A stretch of 64,000 bases of DNA from NCBI RefSeq assembly GCF_032118995.1, contig NC_092663.1, positions 1,488,001-1,552,000 of the forward strand. The letters run 5' to 3'. Below, in pieces: positions 46,901 through 56,142 of this stretch (positions are counted from its first letter, which is position 1; each line of letters starts with the position of its first letter). The position numbers were made by a program, and so were the translations under genes. The DNA is from Asterias amurensis. Taxonomy: Eukaryota; Echinodermata; Asteroidea; Forcipulatida; Asteriidae. The notes under the pieces were generated by a model, which saw only the letters and a list, made by a program, of their open reading frames with translations, made no database searches and was not told the DNA's origin.

Positions 46901-49005
46901 TCTCCAGTTTGAAATGTTGAGTTCACTCAGTTTAAACTAACTTGCACCTTAATTTTGTTTGATTAGAAAAAGTAGGGCCTAATCATGCAAAATCTCAGCA
47001 TCTGGTTAAAATTACGTGTTCAGCTTTTTACTTACAAAGCATTAAGCAGTTCAAAGCATTTAGTGTATTATATTAGGTTCAAAATTGCTACATTTTGGCT
47101 AGACCTTTGATAGTTAAGAACTGGCCCTGGTAGGACGTCAGTCAGTGCCACTGCATTGACGTCCTGTGAGTCGGCTTTCTGAGTAACATGTAAGTACAAA
47201 TATTTTTTTAAATGTTGTAAATTTTTACACAATGGTGCAGCCGTCGATTTCACCATACTCTTCCTAAGTTAGGATTAATCTCAGGACTTAGGACGAGTTG
47301 AGTCCCACATCCAAATACATAGGAAGAATTGAACCCATCCTAAGTTAGGACGGGTTACTCGTCCTAACTCGAGTTAGGATTAATCCTAGAGTTTCGTAAA
47401 ATCGGCTGCAGGACCTTTATAACCTGGAATCTATCGCATTTCCTGCAACGGAGGAGTCCAACCTGGGTTTCGTTGAGAAGATGTCTGCGATAAGTTGAAA
47501 GTGTAAATGAAAATTTGTTAAGAAGGGTTAGTTAATTTATAATCACCTGGAAATAGATTTTTTTTCTCTTCAAACATTAGAGTTTATGTTTCTGAACAAT
47601 AAAATAATTTTTTTAGAAATTGTTTTTAACGATTCATATGTAAAAAAAAAAAAAGAAAAAAAAAAAAAATTGTGTGGGGGTGACTCCGCCTACCCCTTTT
47701 GTGACGTCAATTGAGGCAGACTTTGCCACGAACGCACATTGAAAACACGTACGTACGTACGTATGTGCAAGTACATTCAAGTCCTAGTCGTGAGTTTGTA
47801 CCTTTCGAAAAAGTACTTTTCTTGCATTTTTCTGACAATGTCGACCAGGTGTATTGCTGCTGGATGCAGCAAAACAACTAAAGATGGGGTCAGTTTGCAA
47901 AGTGGTCCGGTCCGCCGTCTCTTCCTTGTGCAGCTACATGTGTGGGGAAGCCGAAGAAGGTACCTGAAAGACGTAATGAACCTAAAGGAGCATTTACCTA
48001 ACGTGAAAAAAATCAGGTAATGTTTCAACTTTGAGGGCATGTTTTTAGCTTGCGCCAAGCGTCACTATCTTGTGTTGGCACTGCATGCGATTCATCGCGC
48101 CTCGATTGATGTCACGAACAGCGCCCTTACGGGTTGTTTTATTCTCTTCAAATTTGTGAATAACATCATACATGGAAACTAATTTTACCTTAGTTAATTG
48201 TTTATTCATATTCCACTCATCAAAACACATATTTAAGTGACAAAAGCTTTATTTTGACAAAATACCACTTCCAGGTGACTTCAACTGAAGTGCAAAATAA
48301 AAAGGATATGTTTCTGTCAACGTCTCACGCCACCACTTTTTTAACTCATTTGTTAATACAAAGGGATATATGTCTCACTGAGGTAAATTTATTCAGATAA
48401 GTGCAATTATTTCATATCAAATAAAAAAATGGTGGTGCCATACGGAAACTTATCCAATAAAAGGGAAAAGTTTCCGTATGGCGCCACCACTTTTTCATTC
48501 GATATGAAATAATATAGTATCTAATTTACCTCAATGAGATATCCCTTTTTGTAAAAATGAGTGAAAAAGTGGTGGCGCCATACGGAAAGTTATCCAATAA
48601 AAGATTCCATATGCATTACACCAAAAAATACACAATTTAATTAATTTTGTGAAAAACTTTACATTTTATAAACAAGCATTAAAATAAGTAAATGTAATGA
48701 AAACCTGTGCAACACATATTGCACAACCGCACAGCTTGCAAGAACAATATCTTAGAACAAACATAAATAATTGCTGTGCATGGTCATGAGGGCTGTGAGT
48801 TGCGCGGCGCAGCGCGCGACCGGTACCTCGCAACTCCAAAAATCCAAACATAACATGGCAAATAAAATTTAACTGCACAAGAAAAAAGTCAAAGAAGCGC
48901 AACATACGCCAAATGTTTTAAGGAAATATATTTACCTTTTCTGTCTCCTCGTGTGCTCCCTCTCTTTGACCTTCTCCTTCCCTTCACTTTGCTCGTTCCT
49001 CCCAT
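34924..49005 (-). CDS. ACL4: TPR protein resembling the Rpl4 assembly chaperone Acl4
   Basis: Nine exons on the minus strand: 48936-49005, 41992-42119, 41247-41393, 40537-40686, 39254-39354, 38146-38269, 36709-36885, 35694-35837 and 34924-35166 (stop 34924-34926). All phases agree and give 427 residues. The basic N-terminus MGGTSKVKGRRRSKRG looks like a nuclear/nucleolar signal. TPR-type helices follow, with LAQKFLQRAIEVEPDN, ELEKAKQCFGRAITLSPD and CKECLEKAIETDKDSAEAY. Motifs SKYMYMGQLFEG and AYCSMAEVYLTDSC are those I associate with Acl4-type proteins. The C-terminus is acidic (about 385-408), then Lys/Arg-rich. In yeast, Acl4 holds newly made ribosomal protein Rpl4 until it joins the pre-60S particle. 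Intron 3 is AT-AC (see 40687). Intron 1 is about 6.8 kb and full of transposons. Family assignment is from memory of motifs; the gene structure itself is firm. Confidence 0.85.
35604..35692. repeat. GA-rich minisatellite in an ACL4-like intron
   Basis: Repeats of AGGAAGAGGGGGAAGGGGGC, three units or so, ending next to the donor of exon 8 (35694). On the transcribed strand it is a C/T tract. Purine/pyrimidine mirror character could favour unusual DNA structures. Confidence 0.85.
36143..36222 (-). repeat. tRNA-like sequence (minus strand), SINE head
   Basis: In reverse: A-box-like TTCAGTGGTTAGACTGCAGG and B box GTGGGTTCGAATCC. TGC sits at the anticodon position (Ala-like). The stems are imperfect. 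In an intron of the ACL4-like gene. Confidence 0.6.
37030..37203. repeat. AGGATTAATCCTA-family foldback copy
   Basis: ATGCTAGGATTAATCCTATCA, AGTAACTCGTCCTAACTCG and a right end AGTTTGGTGAAATCGACGGC. It is followed directly by a GGGCCCAATTTCATGGCTCTG arm (37203-37430), so two elements abut. Confidence 0.7.
37573..37963. mobile_element. TTAA foldback MITE (AGGAACACGTTGCC family), copy 3
   Basis: TTAA at 37573-37576 and 37960-37963. Nearly the same length (391) and palindromic as copies at 12113 and 26546. It has inserted into an older repeat whose halves lie at about 37440-37572 and 37964-38050 (TTCTACCGCGGAGTAG, related to 53763-53900). Confidence 0.9.
38440..38730 (-). mobile_element. tRNA-headed SINE copy (minus strand)
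   Basis: In reverse: AGCCGAGCGGTTGAGAGC (A box), GTGTGGGTTCGAAGCCCC (B box), TTGAGCAAGACACTTAACC and the body CCATGTGTTGTGTAATGCAT. It lacks the LINE-like tail. In an intron of the ACL4-like gene. Confidence 0.75.
38966..39045 (+). repeat. tRNA-like sequence, SINE head
   Basis: ACCTCGGTAGTCTAGTTAGT and GTGGGTTCGAATCCCACCCG give A and B boxes. The T arm pairs perfectly, but the anticodon arm is poor by eye. Embedded in an intron of the ACL4-like gene, on the opposite strand. Confidence 0.6.
39390..39726. repeat. Degenerate TTAA-type element
   Basis: Ends GAAAGTGTCCAATGGCTTTAA, the terminus of the GGACACTATTGG family. The interior TTAGGCTCAATCGGTCAGCG is a decayed match to CTCAATTGGTCGTTGAAG in other copies. 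Confidence 0.5.
40140..40475. repeat. Partial foldback arm and minus-strand SINE head
   Basis: 40230-40305 ends GCTTACAGGCTTTATGAAACTG, an arm of the GGGCCCAATTT family. 40370-40475 in reverse is a tRNA-SINE head: AGTGTCATGGCCAAGTGGTT (A box) and GAGGGTTCAAATCTCGG (B box), then ACTTGTGTCCTTGAGCAAG. Both lie just 3' of exon 4 of the ACL4-like gene. Confidence 0.65.
40687..41246 (-). other. U12-type AT-AC intron in the ACL4-like gene
   Basis: On the minus strand, exon 3 ends GGCAAAACAA at 41247 and the intron opens ATATCCTTT, an exact U12 5' splice-site consensus. It closes GATTCTAC (40687-40694) before TGTTTTGGACGTG. A U12-like branch site, GTCCTTAAT (40699-40707), lies about 12 bases upstream of the AC. 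With this intron the TPR reads AKQCFGRAITLSPD without a break. No GT-AG choice I tried keeps the frame: reading through meets a stop (ISFQ then TAA region), and no AG precedes exon 4 within a usable distance. Length 560 bp. Confidence 0.9.
41700..41850 (+). repeat. SINE body fragment (same family as 27233)
   Basis: CAGGTGATCCCTTGGCAGCC, ACTTGGGTGTGATTATGTCAG and GTTGTATGGCTTCTGACTG match 27255-27345. The tRNA-like part is absent, and TTCAACCCCAAATTATCAG follows at once. Confidence 0.65.
42374..43039. mobile_element. hAT-type non-autonomous element with 8-bp target duplication
   Basis: TTGTCTCT is duplicated at 42374-42381 and 43032-43039 (9 bp identical if the preceding G is counted). The element starts AGTGCTGGGCGAATAGTG and ends ATTCGCCCAGGCCCAG, imperfect inverted repeats of the CAGTGCTGGGC kind typical of hAT transposons. 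The interior has repeated CGGATATTC / GAATATCCGG and GCCGCTAGAGGGCGCT twice. No transposase frame. In intron 1 of the ACL4-like gene. Confidence 0.85.
44197..44594. mobile_element. TTAA-type element (GGACACTATTGG family), full length
   Basis: TTAA at 44197-44200 and 44591-44594. Ends AGACACTGGACACTATTGG and CCAATAGTGTCCACTGCCT. In intron 1 of the ACL4-like gene. Confidence 0.88.
44806..45052. repeat. GGCCTGTATGCTTCG repeat followed by a LINE-like tail
   Basis: CAGGCCTGTATGCTTCGTTA and GGCAAGGGCACCAAGGCAA match 16828. From about 44950 the sequence TTGGATTGGGTTTTTGGTCC with an AATAAT repeat looks like a retrotransposon 3' end. Confidence 0.6.
45981..46101. mobile_element. ~120-bp MITE with GGGAGAAAATGTAA ends
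   Basis: GGGAGAAAATGTAACG (45981) is answered by GCATTACATTTTCTCCC (46083-46099), an inverted repeat of about 14 bp with one offset base. No target duplication identified. Confidence 0.6.
47243..47408. repeat. AGGATTAATCCTA-family foldback copy
   Basis: TCGATTTCACCATACTCTTCC at the left and GTTTCGTAAAATCGGCTGC at the right are inverted edges. The interior has TTAGGATTAATC, AGTTAGGACGGGTTACTCG and TCCTAACTCGAGTTAGGA. Confidence 0.7.
47838..48020 (+). pseudogene. Relic of a THAP-type zinc-finger domain
   Basis: From the ATG at 47838 the frame reads MSTRCIAAGCSKTTKDGVSL, the start of a THAP (C2CH) DNA-binding domain with its first two cysteines. After that the frame loses similarity: the expected FP...W...R region and later Cys/His are not found in this frame, and a stop follows at 48018-48020. 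It is a truncated or frameshifted copy of a THAP transposase or THAP-domain gene. It lies antisense in intron 1 of the ACL4-like gene, downstream of an ACGT microsatellite (47746-47763). Confidence 0.45.
48420..48605. repeat. Foldback repeat with GGTGGCGCCATACGGAAA arms
   Basis: GGTGGTGCCATACGGAAACTT (48430), the inverse AAGTTTCCGTATGGCGCCACC (48470) and GTGGCGCCATACGGAAAGTT (48570) lie in alternating orientation. Related to 22488. In intron 1 of the ACL4-like gene. Confidence 0.7.
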
Positions 49006-49808
49006 TATAATCTAAATCCAAATAACAGACAAGTACAACAAATTATCTTTCAAAACTCTCACAGTTTTCAGACAAAAATTTCGACACGTCTGCTCAGCAG
49101 CTTAACACGTGTGGAACTGATTGACCTTACGTGACGGTAGATGACCCCATCCTCGTTCAGTATTATTAAATTCCACGTAGTTTTCCCCCAGGCCAAACAC
49201 AGATGAAACAGATCCCATTGGAACTTTTCTGGTTCAAATTTGTTTAATAATTATTTTCGAAAGAGTATGTTTGTTTTTATGAAATAAAAATCGTTTAATT
49301 TTAGTTTTATTGGAATGAAACGACTCTTTTTATTTTGGACAACTGTCAGGAAGAAACCACTTAAAATAGGGTGAATACATTTCTTTCAATCATTTTGTAT
49401 TATTTACATTTTTATAAAAATGCAATGACACATCTAGAAATTGTATCTAAAATAAATATTATATAGTACAGGATATATATTTTTTTAATGCAGATATTAT
49501 AACAAGTTTTATTTATATTAATCCCCCTCTTTACCTGTTTATACGAATGAAACCGTCCATTTAAAGGCCAAAGTTTGTTTCTATTTTTAGATTCCGGAAA
49601 CACATTTACGATAGTCTGTCTCCCCTTTGTGTTGAGTGATAACGAGACAAATCAGGATACCATACATTGAAAACAAGTATTTTTACGGGTGGTATTCTCA
49701 TGCAGTATTTGTAAACAACTATTTCGTCATCCTACTTCAGAAATACTGCGTTTAGACTGCCATTTTGCACAACTTGATGCTAAGAAAAGGAAACTATTAT
49801 TCAGGACC
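49006..49808. promoter_or_regulatory. Putative shared promoter region between ACL4-like and YBEY genes
   Basis: The two start codons (49005 minus, 49809 plus) are about 800 bp apart and diverge. The interval contains no other gene, and I see no TATA box I would trust. Divergent arrangement is the only evidence for shared control. Confidence 0.4.
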
Positions 49809-52536
49809 ATGACATTACTGCTGAGAAACCTGCAAAAGACGGTTGTTTTCGACCTGCCAAAGTTGAAAACGGACATTAACTTGTTGAGGCGGATCTTCCG
49901 AACTGAACGGTATGACTTGGGAGTGATATGCATGGAGGATGGGCAACTACGAGAGATGAACAAAATGTACAGAGGGAGAAACGAACCAACAGATGTACTG
50001 TCTTTTCCATCTCATGAAGTAGGATACATATTCTTCATCGTAATACATTCCATATTTATTATTTAATATTAATCTTTTATATTTTCTTTTAATCTTTTCT
50101 TTTATAATCTTAATATTAATATGATCCTTTCCTTAATCCCTTTCCCCCTCTCTTTTTCTATAAATGGATATGTATTTGTTTGTACTTGTTTCATGCCTCT
50201 GAAGAAGGTCCGGATTGGATCGAAAGCTAAGGCCATCTACCCTATTCATTATTATTTAATATTAATATATAATATTAATATTAATAAATAAATAACAATT
50301 GTATAAAACTTCACTAAATTTGGTTATTTAATTTCAATTTCAAAATTAATGAATTATCATATTTATTTATTAGTTATTAACTAAAATTTTAAGTGCAATC
50401 ATAACCCTCATCCTTGTCATTGTAATTGCTTTTGTTTAAAGGGCCCAGCAATCTGGACTGTGATCTATTCATCCAGTTTGCCATTATGCTATAAACCTAA
50501 AAGACAGTTTAATGTTTTGTATTCACTGTGTGTGTCAGAGCTGAAAGTAAAGCAAAGCAACGTGAATTTAGAACACTTTGAACTCTTGATGAAATTATGC
50601 ACATAATTATTCTACTTCTAGAATTTTAAGTTTTGTTCCACTGAAGAAGATAGCAGAACAAACCTCATCATAATTCTAGTAGGACTCTAGGAGTTTACAT
50701 GTCCTAGCTGATGTTATACAAATATTGACTGCTTCGAGTGCTATGGTTAAAACTATGACTCCCGAGGTGATCCCCGGAGCGTTCTATTTTCCCGAGGCGA
50801 AGCCGAGGGAAAATAGAACGCTCCGGGGATCACCGAGGGAGTCATAGTTTTTAACCATTGCACGAGTAAAAGCAGTCAATATTTGTTTTATAACACCCCA
50901 AACATTTCTAAAACCTGTATTATTATTATTAAGTTACAGACCTGAATGCTACATTCCACGGACGACGCGAACACAGATTGCAAACACTTTTACCTACTGT
51001 GTTGCATGTAGTGTCGGACAATCCGAAATGGTTACAGACTATTAATTTATCATCCTCGTACACGCAACGGACGTCTGGGTACTGCACGCCGTGTGCTAGT
51101 CTGTCGGACTAGCGCACGGCGCCATGTGCTAGTCTTCGGACTAGCGCATGGCAAACCGACGCTCTATCACACGGCCGTCGTCTAGCAAAACTAAGACATG
51201 TCATGTGACGCGCTCTAAACCAATGAGCAGGCACAATACTTGCAAGGGGTGTTATAAAACTGACTAGCTGCTTGTATACGTGTTGCACGTGACAAAGTCC
51301 TTGTGTTGTATATCTTGAGCGTGGAATTACTCTACATTGGGTTAATTTTTAACTACTCATACAACGGTTGGTTGTGTACGAGGTGTAAATAATGACTTTG
51401 ACCTGTATCAGATAATAGAAACCAACAATCAATCGTAGAATTCTACACAATGTACTTTTATTCTGTCTCTATCAGAGTCTAGAAATAAACAAAAGAATCA
51501 ATTGTAGAATTCTTTACTATGTATTTCTATTGTGTCTCTTTCAGAGTTTAGCCCCTGGCCGCTTACCTGACCCCTGGAGTGACCTCGCCGACCTTGGAGA
51601 CATCTTCTTAGGGATGCCATATATTCAGAAACAATGTGAGCTGGACGGAACGGATGTCGACACAGTATTGCCTGTAAGTCTTTAAGTGTACGTGGTTGCA
51701 CAAAACTTAAAGGGAAGGGATACATTCGGTAATCACTCTGAACATTTATGGCAATAAAAAACCGACTTGGTTAGACGTACAGCAGCTTAAAAAGTAAAAG
51801 CATTCTGAGAAACTTTTGACTTCTAAGTGATGCGAATCTACCCTTAGGAATTCTTGGCACAAGTGAGGATAATTTTATTTTAAAATCTGTAAGGCATGCC
51901 ATTCTTTGGTTTGTAAGGCAGATGTCGGTCTGAAGCAGTGGTATGGAATAGCGTCAGTTTGTTTTCTCGTTTGGCGTTTCAGAATACCTCAAATGAAGTC
52001 TCACTGTGTTGTCAAATTTATGTGTTTTTTTTAAAGGTACTTGTGACGCATGGAATTTGTCATCTCATCGGCTACAAACACGAATCAGAAGAACAATTCA
52101 GACAGGTAAAAATTAAGGGAATCAAATTTTGAAGAATTTGTCACAAATGTCACCTCATCAAACAAGTTCTATGTGTAACATTTTTCTTAGCATTTACGTT
52201 GGCCTTATACCACTTCAGATGTACCATATGTGACTGGTATCCTGCTCATTTTTTTGCTAAGCTTAAGCAGCTCTTTGAAATTTGGGGCCTGGAGAGCCTG
52301 TTGCAACTAAGAGTAAGAACCCCCTATCCTCCTAATAATTTGCCACTTAATTCTCAGCCATCCTTTTCTCTGCGATTCAAAACAACACAAAAGACAATTG
52401 TTCTGAATGTATTAAAATGTCTTGAATTTCTTCCCAGATGCTGAAGAAGGAATCAGATATCTTGAAGGAGTACAACAAGATAACGAACAGTAACTTGAAG
52501 CCACTCACCAAGAATGTGGAAAGTCAGTATCACTGA
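49809..52536 (+). CDS. YBEY: YBEY endoribonuclease (rRNA maturation factor homologue)
   Basis: Four exons: 49809-50018, 51545-51673, 52037-52105 and 52438-52536. All join in phase 0, giving 168 residues (human YBEY has 167). The start MTLLLRNLQK lines up with the human N-terminus. Conserved blocks are MYRGRNEPTDVLSFPSHE (53-70), DLGDIFLGMPYI in exon 2 and the zinc motif THGICHLIGYKH (117-128), which supplies the H-x3-H-x5-H ligands H118, H122 and H128. The family is a zinc-dependent endoribonuclease. Bacterial YbeY acts in 16S rRNA processing and ribosome quality control, and animal YBEY acts in mitochondria on the small ribosomal subunit. Intron 1 (1.5 kb) carries a long hairpin element. Candidate polyadenylation signals lie near 52844 and 53104. 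Confidence 0.95.
50160..50245 (+). repeat. CTGAAGAAGGTCCGGATTGGA repeat
   Basis: CCTCTGAAGAAGGTCCGGAT and TCGAAAGCTAAGGCCATCTAC occur here and, with a few changes, at 56668-56720. This 'gaagaaggt...gaaagct' wording is common at the ends of retrotransposons, but I cannot name the family. Confidence 0.5.
50713..50894. repeat. Long near-perfect hairpin in YBEY intron 1
   Basis: Arms of about 85 bases pair almost fully: GTGATCCCCGGAGCGTTCTA with TAGAACGCTCCGGGGATCAC, and outward through ATGACTCCC, TGGTTAAAA and AATATTGACTGC. The loop is only a few bases (around 50798). It forms the left part of a foldback element whose right boundary may be at 51260. Confidence 0.9.
50885..51260. mobile_element. 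376-bp element with 15-bp perfect TIRs
   Basis: GTTTTATAACACCCC (50885-50899) and GGGGTGTTATAAAAC (51246-51260) are exact inverted repeats. The interior has two head-to-tail hairpins around GTGCTAGTC...GGACTAGCGCA (51090-51150). It overlaps the outer arm of the 50713 hairpin, so the real element may be the whole 50713-51260. Confidence 0.7.
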
Positions 52537-53762
52537 GTCACGACAAGATGCAAGAAGGAAACTTCTAACATTCCTCTAACATGCATAAACCGGCCATTAG
52601 AGCTTCATCACGGTGTGGCCATCTTGATTTTTACTACATTCCAACTCATTGTTACCAAAATGAGACTGGACTTCACTCGTTCTAAGTCCTAAGATTAATC
52701 TTAAGTTAGAGAGAGTCTGGTAAAATTGATGGCAACTCCATTACTACCAATCAAGTACAAATTCTGAAAGCATTCACATGGTTTCACCTTGGGACTTTTG
52801 TCCAAGACAGTAGCTGAAGAAAACAACTTCCACCTCCTTCTGAAATAAATTCATTGATATGAAATATTATTTATAATGCTCTTGTTAATCAGCTAGCCTT
52901 CAGTTCTTATATTAAGATACTGATAGCTTTTTCATGAAACTCTTCACGTTGCAATTAAATAGCTAGATCACTTGTAATAACTTATAGTTCAGCAATACTA
53001 AGATTATTAATTGTACTTTGGAAAGTTGATTGTAAATATTTTTATACAAATACATTTTGTAAATTTCCAAGGGATGTTTTTAAGTTGGAACTGTTTACTT
53101 CAGAATAAATGAGAATTGGTGCAAGAGAAATAAAACAGTAAAATATAATCTAGCTTTTTTTGAATATTTTATTTCTTGTTTCAGTTTTAACATTTTGTAA
53201 TTAATATTATTATCCGATCTACATGTAACAGTGGATTTTAATACACTGAGAAGTTGATGAATAATCAAGAGATTTTAATTAACAGGATTACACCATGAGT
53301 AAACCCCCCTGAAGGAAAAATGGAATCTTCCCAAAAAGGTTCTATAACTTAATTTAGAATACTGTTAAATAATTTGTCTGCCAAACCCTACAAATTTTTA
53401 GGGTAAAATACTCTACAATATAATACAGGGCTGAGAGTTAATTTAATTAACACAAAAAGTTGAATTATTACAGTTACAACACAAATAATAAATGAAATCA
53501 ATGTAAAAGGACTTGTTTGTATTCTCAGCTGTTTCAAGCATGACATTTCCAAATCCTTAAAAAGTAATAAGAAATCATGCTAAAATAAAAGGGATTGTTA
53601 AATATCAATATCTTCAGGATTAATAAGGATTTAGGTACCCCTTTGTAGGGACAACCTAAGGTGATTCCCTTGAACAGTGGTCTGAAGTTTCTGTTCTGCA
53701 TCTATGGATAATAATTTGGTTTGCTGCAACAGTACCTGCTAGGTAAATGTTCTTGGAGAATT

Positions 53763-53905
53763 TTGTCTTGCTTTATATTCTACTGCAGCGAAGCAGATTG
53801 TTCGGAATTTGGAAGACTTCTCTACTACCGCATACTCTCCCGAGAAGACTCCTGCATTCCGAAAAATCTACTCCGCGGTAACAGAATATAAAGCAAGACG
53901 AGTTC
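53763..53905. repeat. Foldback repeat (TTGTCTTGCTTTATATTCT arms)
   Basis: TTGTCTTGCTTTATATTCTAC is answered by AGAATATAAAGCAAGACGAG. The interior CTACTACCGCATACTC and TCTACTCCGCGGTAAC also pair with neighbouring segments. A related copy at 37440-38050 is split by a TTAA MITE. Confidence 0.7.
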
Positions 53906-55758
53906 TCCAAAGAACATAATCTACCCAGCAAGTGGGTGCACACATGGTGTTTAGGCAAACCAAATACATTGTTACCTCACCATGCAATGCCTCAAATCCT
54001 ATTTGTTATGTATCTACCCATGCCCCGCCTACTCTTTCATGGGTTTCTTAACTCAAACATCCCCAGGTGAGGATATGTGGGAGGGTTTTTTTACTCCTTT
54101 TTGAAATGTTAACCTTCTAACAACTACAATTGATATTCTACAAATAATTTCATCACTGATTTCTGTCGTCATTAAATTGAACATCAATATTTCATTATAG
54201 TCTAACTAGAGTATTTGTTTAATATTAAATGCACACACATTACATGCTTCACTGAAACCACAAATATCCACAAGTATTTACTTTTTATATAATATTAATA
54301 ATTAATATTTAACAACATTATCTTCTTAGTCATATTCAGCATAGTGATCAACACAAAGACCGACAGCAGTTTTACAATTCCAGCCGCCGAATCTTAATTT
54401 GTTAAGCTGTACAGACTTAAGACCGACCTAAGATGATTACTGTTCCAAACCTGATTTCCATGACAACACGTTTTATTCCACACTAAAGCTTTTTTTATAC
54501 ACCTAGACATTTGTCCAATTTTACAGCAAGTTCCTTCATAGAATATCTATAAGCCAAAACGCATGGACTTGAAGTATTTAACATCAATACTAATAGAAGG
54601 AGTAACTATTGATACCGCAATATATCGATTGTTTCCCACATCTGGACTATCGCACAGCATGGATATTGAGTCGGCATATAGCTATGTACATTAACATTTT
54701 CCGCAAGTTAAACTTGGCTTTACAACTTGACAACCGTTGAACCATCAAAAATCATTTATAAGTTCAATAAATTTGATAAATTATAATTTACAGTATTATC
54801 ATATTTAAACACTGATTCTCAAAATCTGACTTCTTCCTACTTGCTATTTCTTTAACACTATTTACCAATTTTTACCAGCATTACAATAAACTTTTGCCGA
54901 ACAGTGGCCATCTTGTTTTGGTCCCTCATTGATATGTACAGCCAACAGCTATAACTGATAAAAAGACTGGTGCCTTTGACAGTTAACACAGTGACCTATA
55001 CTAAGTCGTCGAGGTGCCAGACAAAATGGCTGCAAAGTTAAAGCATCCATTGATGTTTTAAAGCTTATTCTATTTTTTGCCTCAGCGAACATTTTATATC
55101 TCCACTACATTTTGTTTAAAGCTCTCTAGTGTAGGAAAAAACACCATCACACACACACCATTATAAGAAATGACGATTTAAGTTTTTACAGCCATGCAGT
55201 AACATTTTGAAGTACAAAAAATCAAAAAGGGATTGTCCAGGGATCGCAAACTAATTTATTTGAGTCGTGGGGTTCTGAGACGAGTCTAAGGTTCTGTGAC
55301 AGACATTCACTCAAGTCTTTGAATGATTCCAATGTGCACACCACAATCACGAGGTACACATTTTTGTTGTCCATTTTATAACAACAGAAGACGATCAGAG
55401 CATGCTGATCGAAACGTTCAGTTGAAACCAACAGTTCTTTTTCAGAACCCCCCCTCCTAACTCATTGAGAGATATTCATTTCATGGCATTACCGCAAACT
55501 TGTCCATATCGTTTTCCCACCATGCAAAGTTTCAAATCCTACTTAGTTTGAAAATGGATTAGTTCTCTGAATGTTATTTATATATCAATTAACAATCGCT
55601 GTCAATGATGACTAAAAAGTGATTGAGTTTGTTCAATACAAGATCAGCAAAGATTTACTCAATATTCATCTGTTGTTCATTTGGTGTCTTTCTAACAAAA
55701 GGTGTACTAATGATTGTGTCTGTGCATTGATTCATGATAGGTTTACAATGAAAACTGT

Positions 55759-56142
55759 TTAAAGGCAGTGAACACTATTGGTAATAACTCAAAATAATTC
55801 TCAGCATAAAACCTCACTTGGTAACGAGAAATGGGGAGAGGTTGATAGTATAAAACATTGTGAGAAACGTCTCCCTATGAAGTAACGTAGTTTTTGAGAA
55901 ATAAGTAATTTTCCACGGCTTTGATTTCAAGACCCCAAGTTTTGAATTTGAGGTCTCGAAATCAAGCATCTGAAAGCACACAACTTCGTGTGACAAGCAT
56001 GTTGTTTTCTTTCATAGTTATATCACAACTCCGACGACCAATTGAGCTCAAATTTTCACAGGTTTATTTTATGCATATATTCAGATACACTGAGTGAGAA
56101 GACTGGTCTTTGACAATTACCAATAGTGTCCAGGGTCTTTAA
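55759..56142. mobile_element. TTAA-type element (GGACACTATTGG family), full length
   Basis: TTAA at 55759-55762 and 56139-56142. Ends AAAGGCAGTGAACACTATTGG and CCAATAGTGTCCAGGGTC. Inverted relative to the 44197 copy by its internal sequence. Confidence 0.88.
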
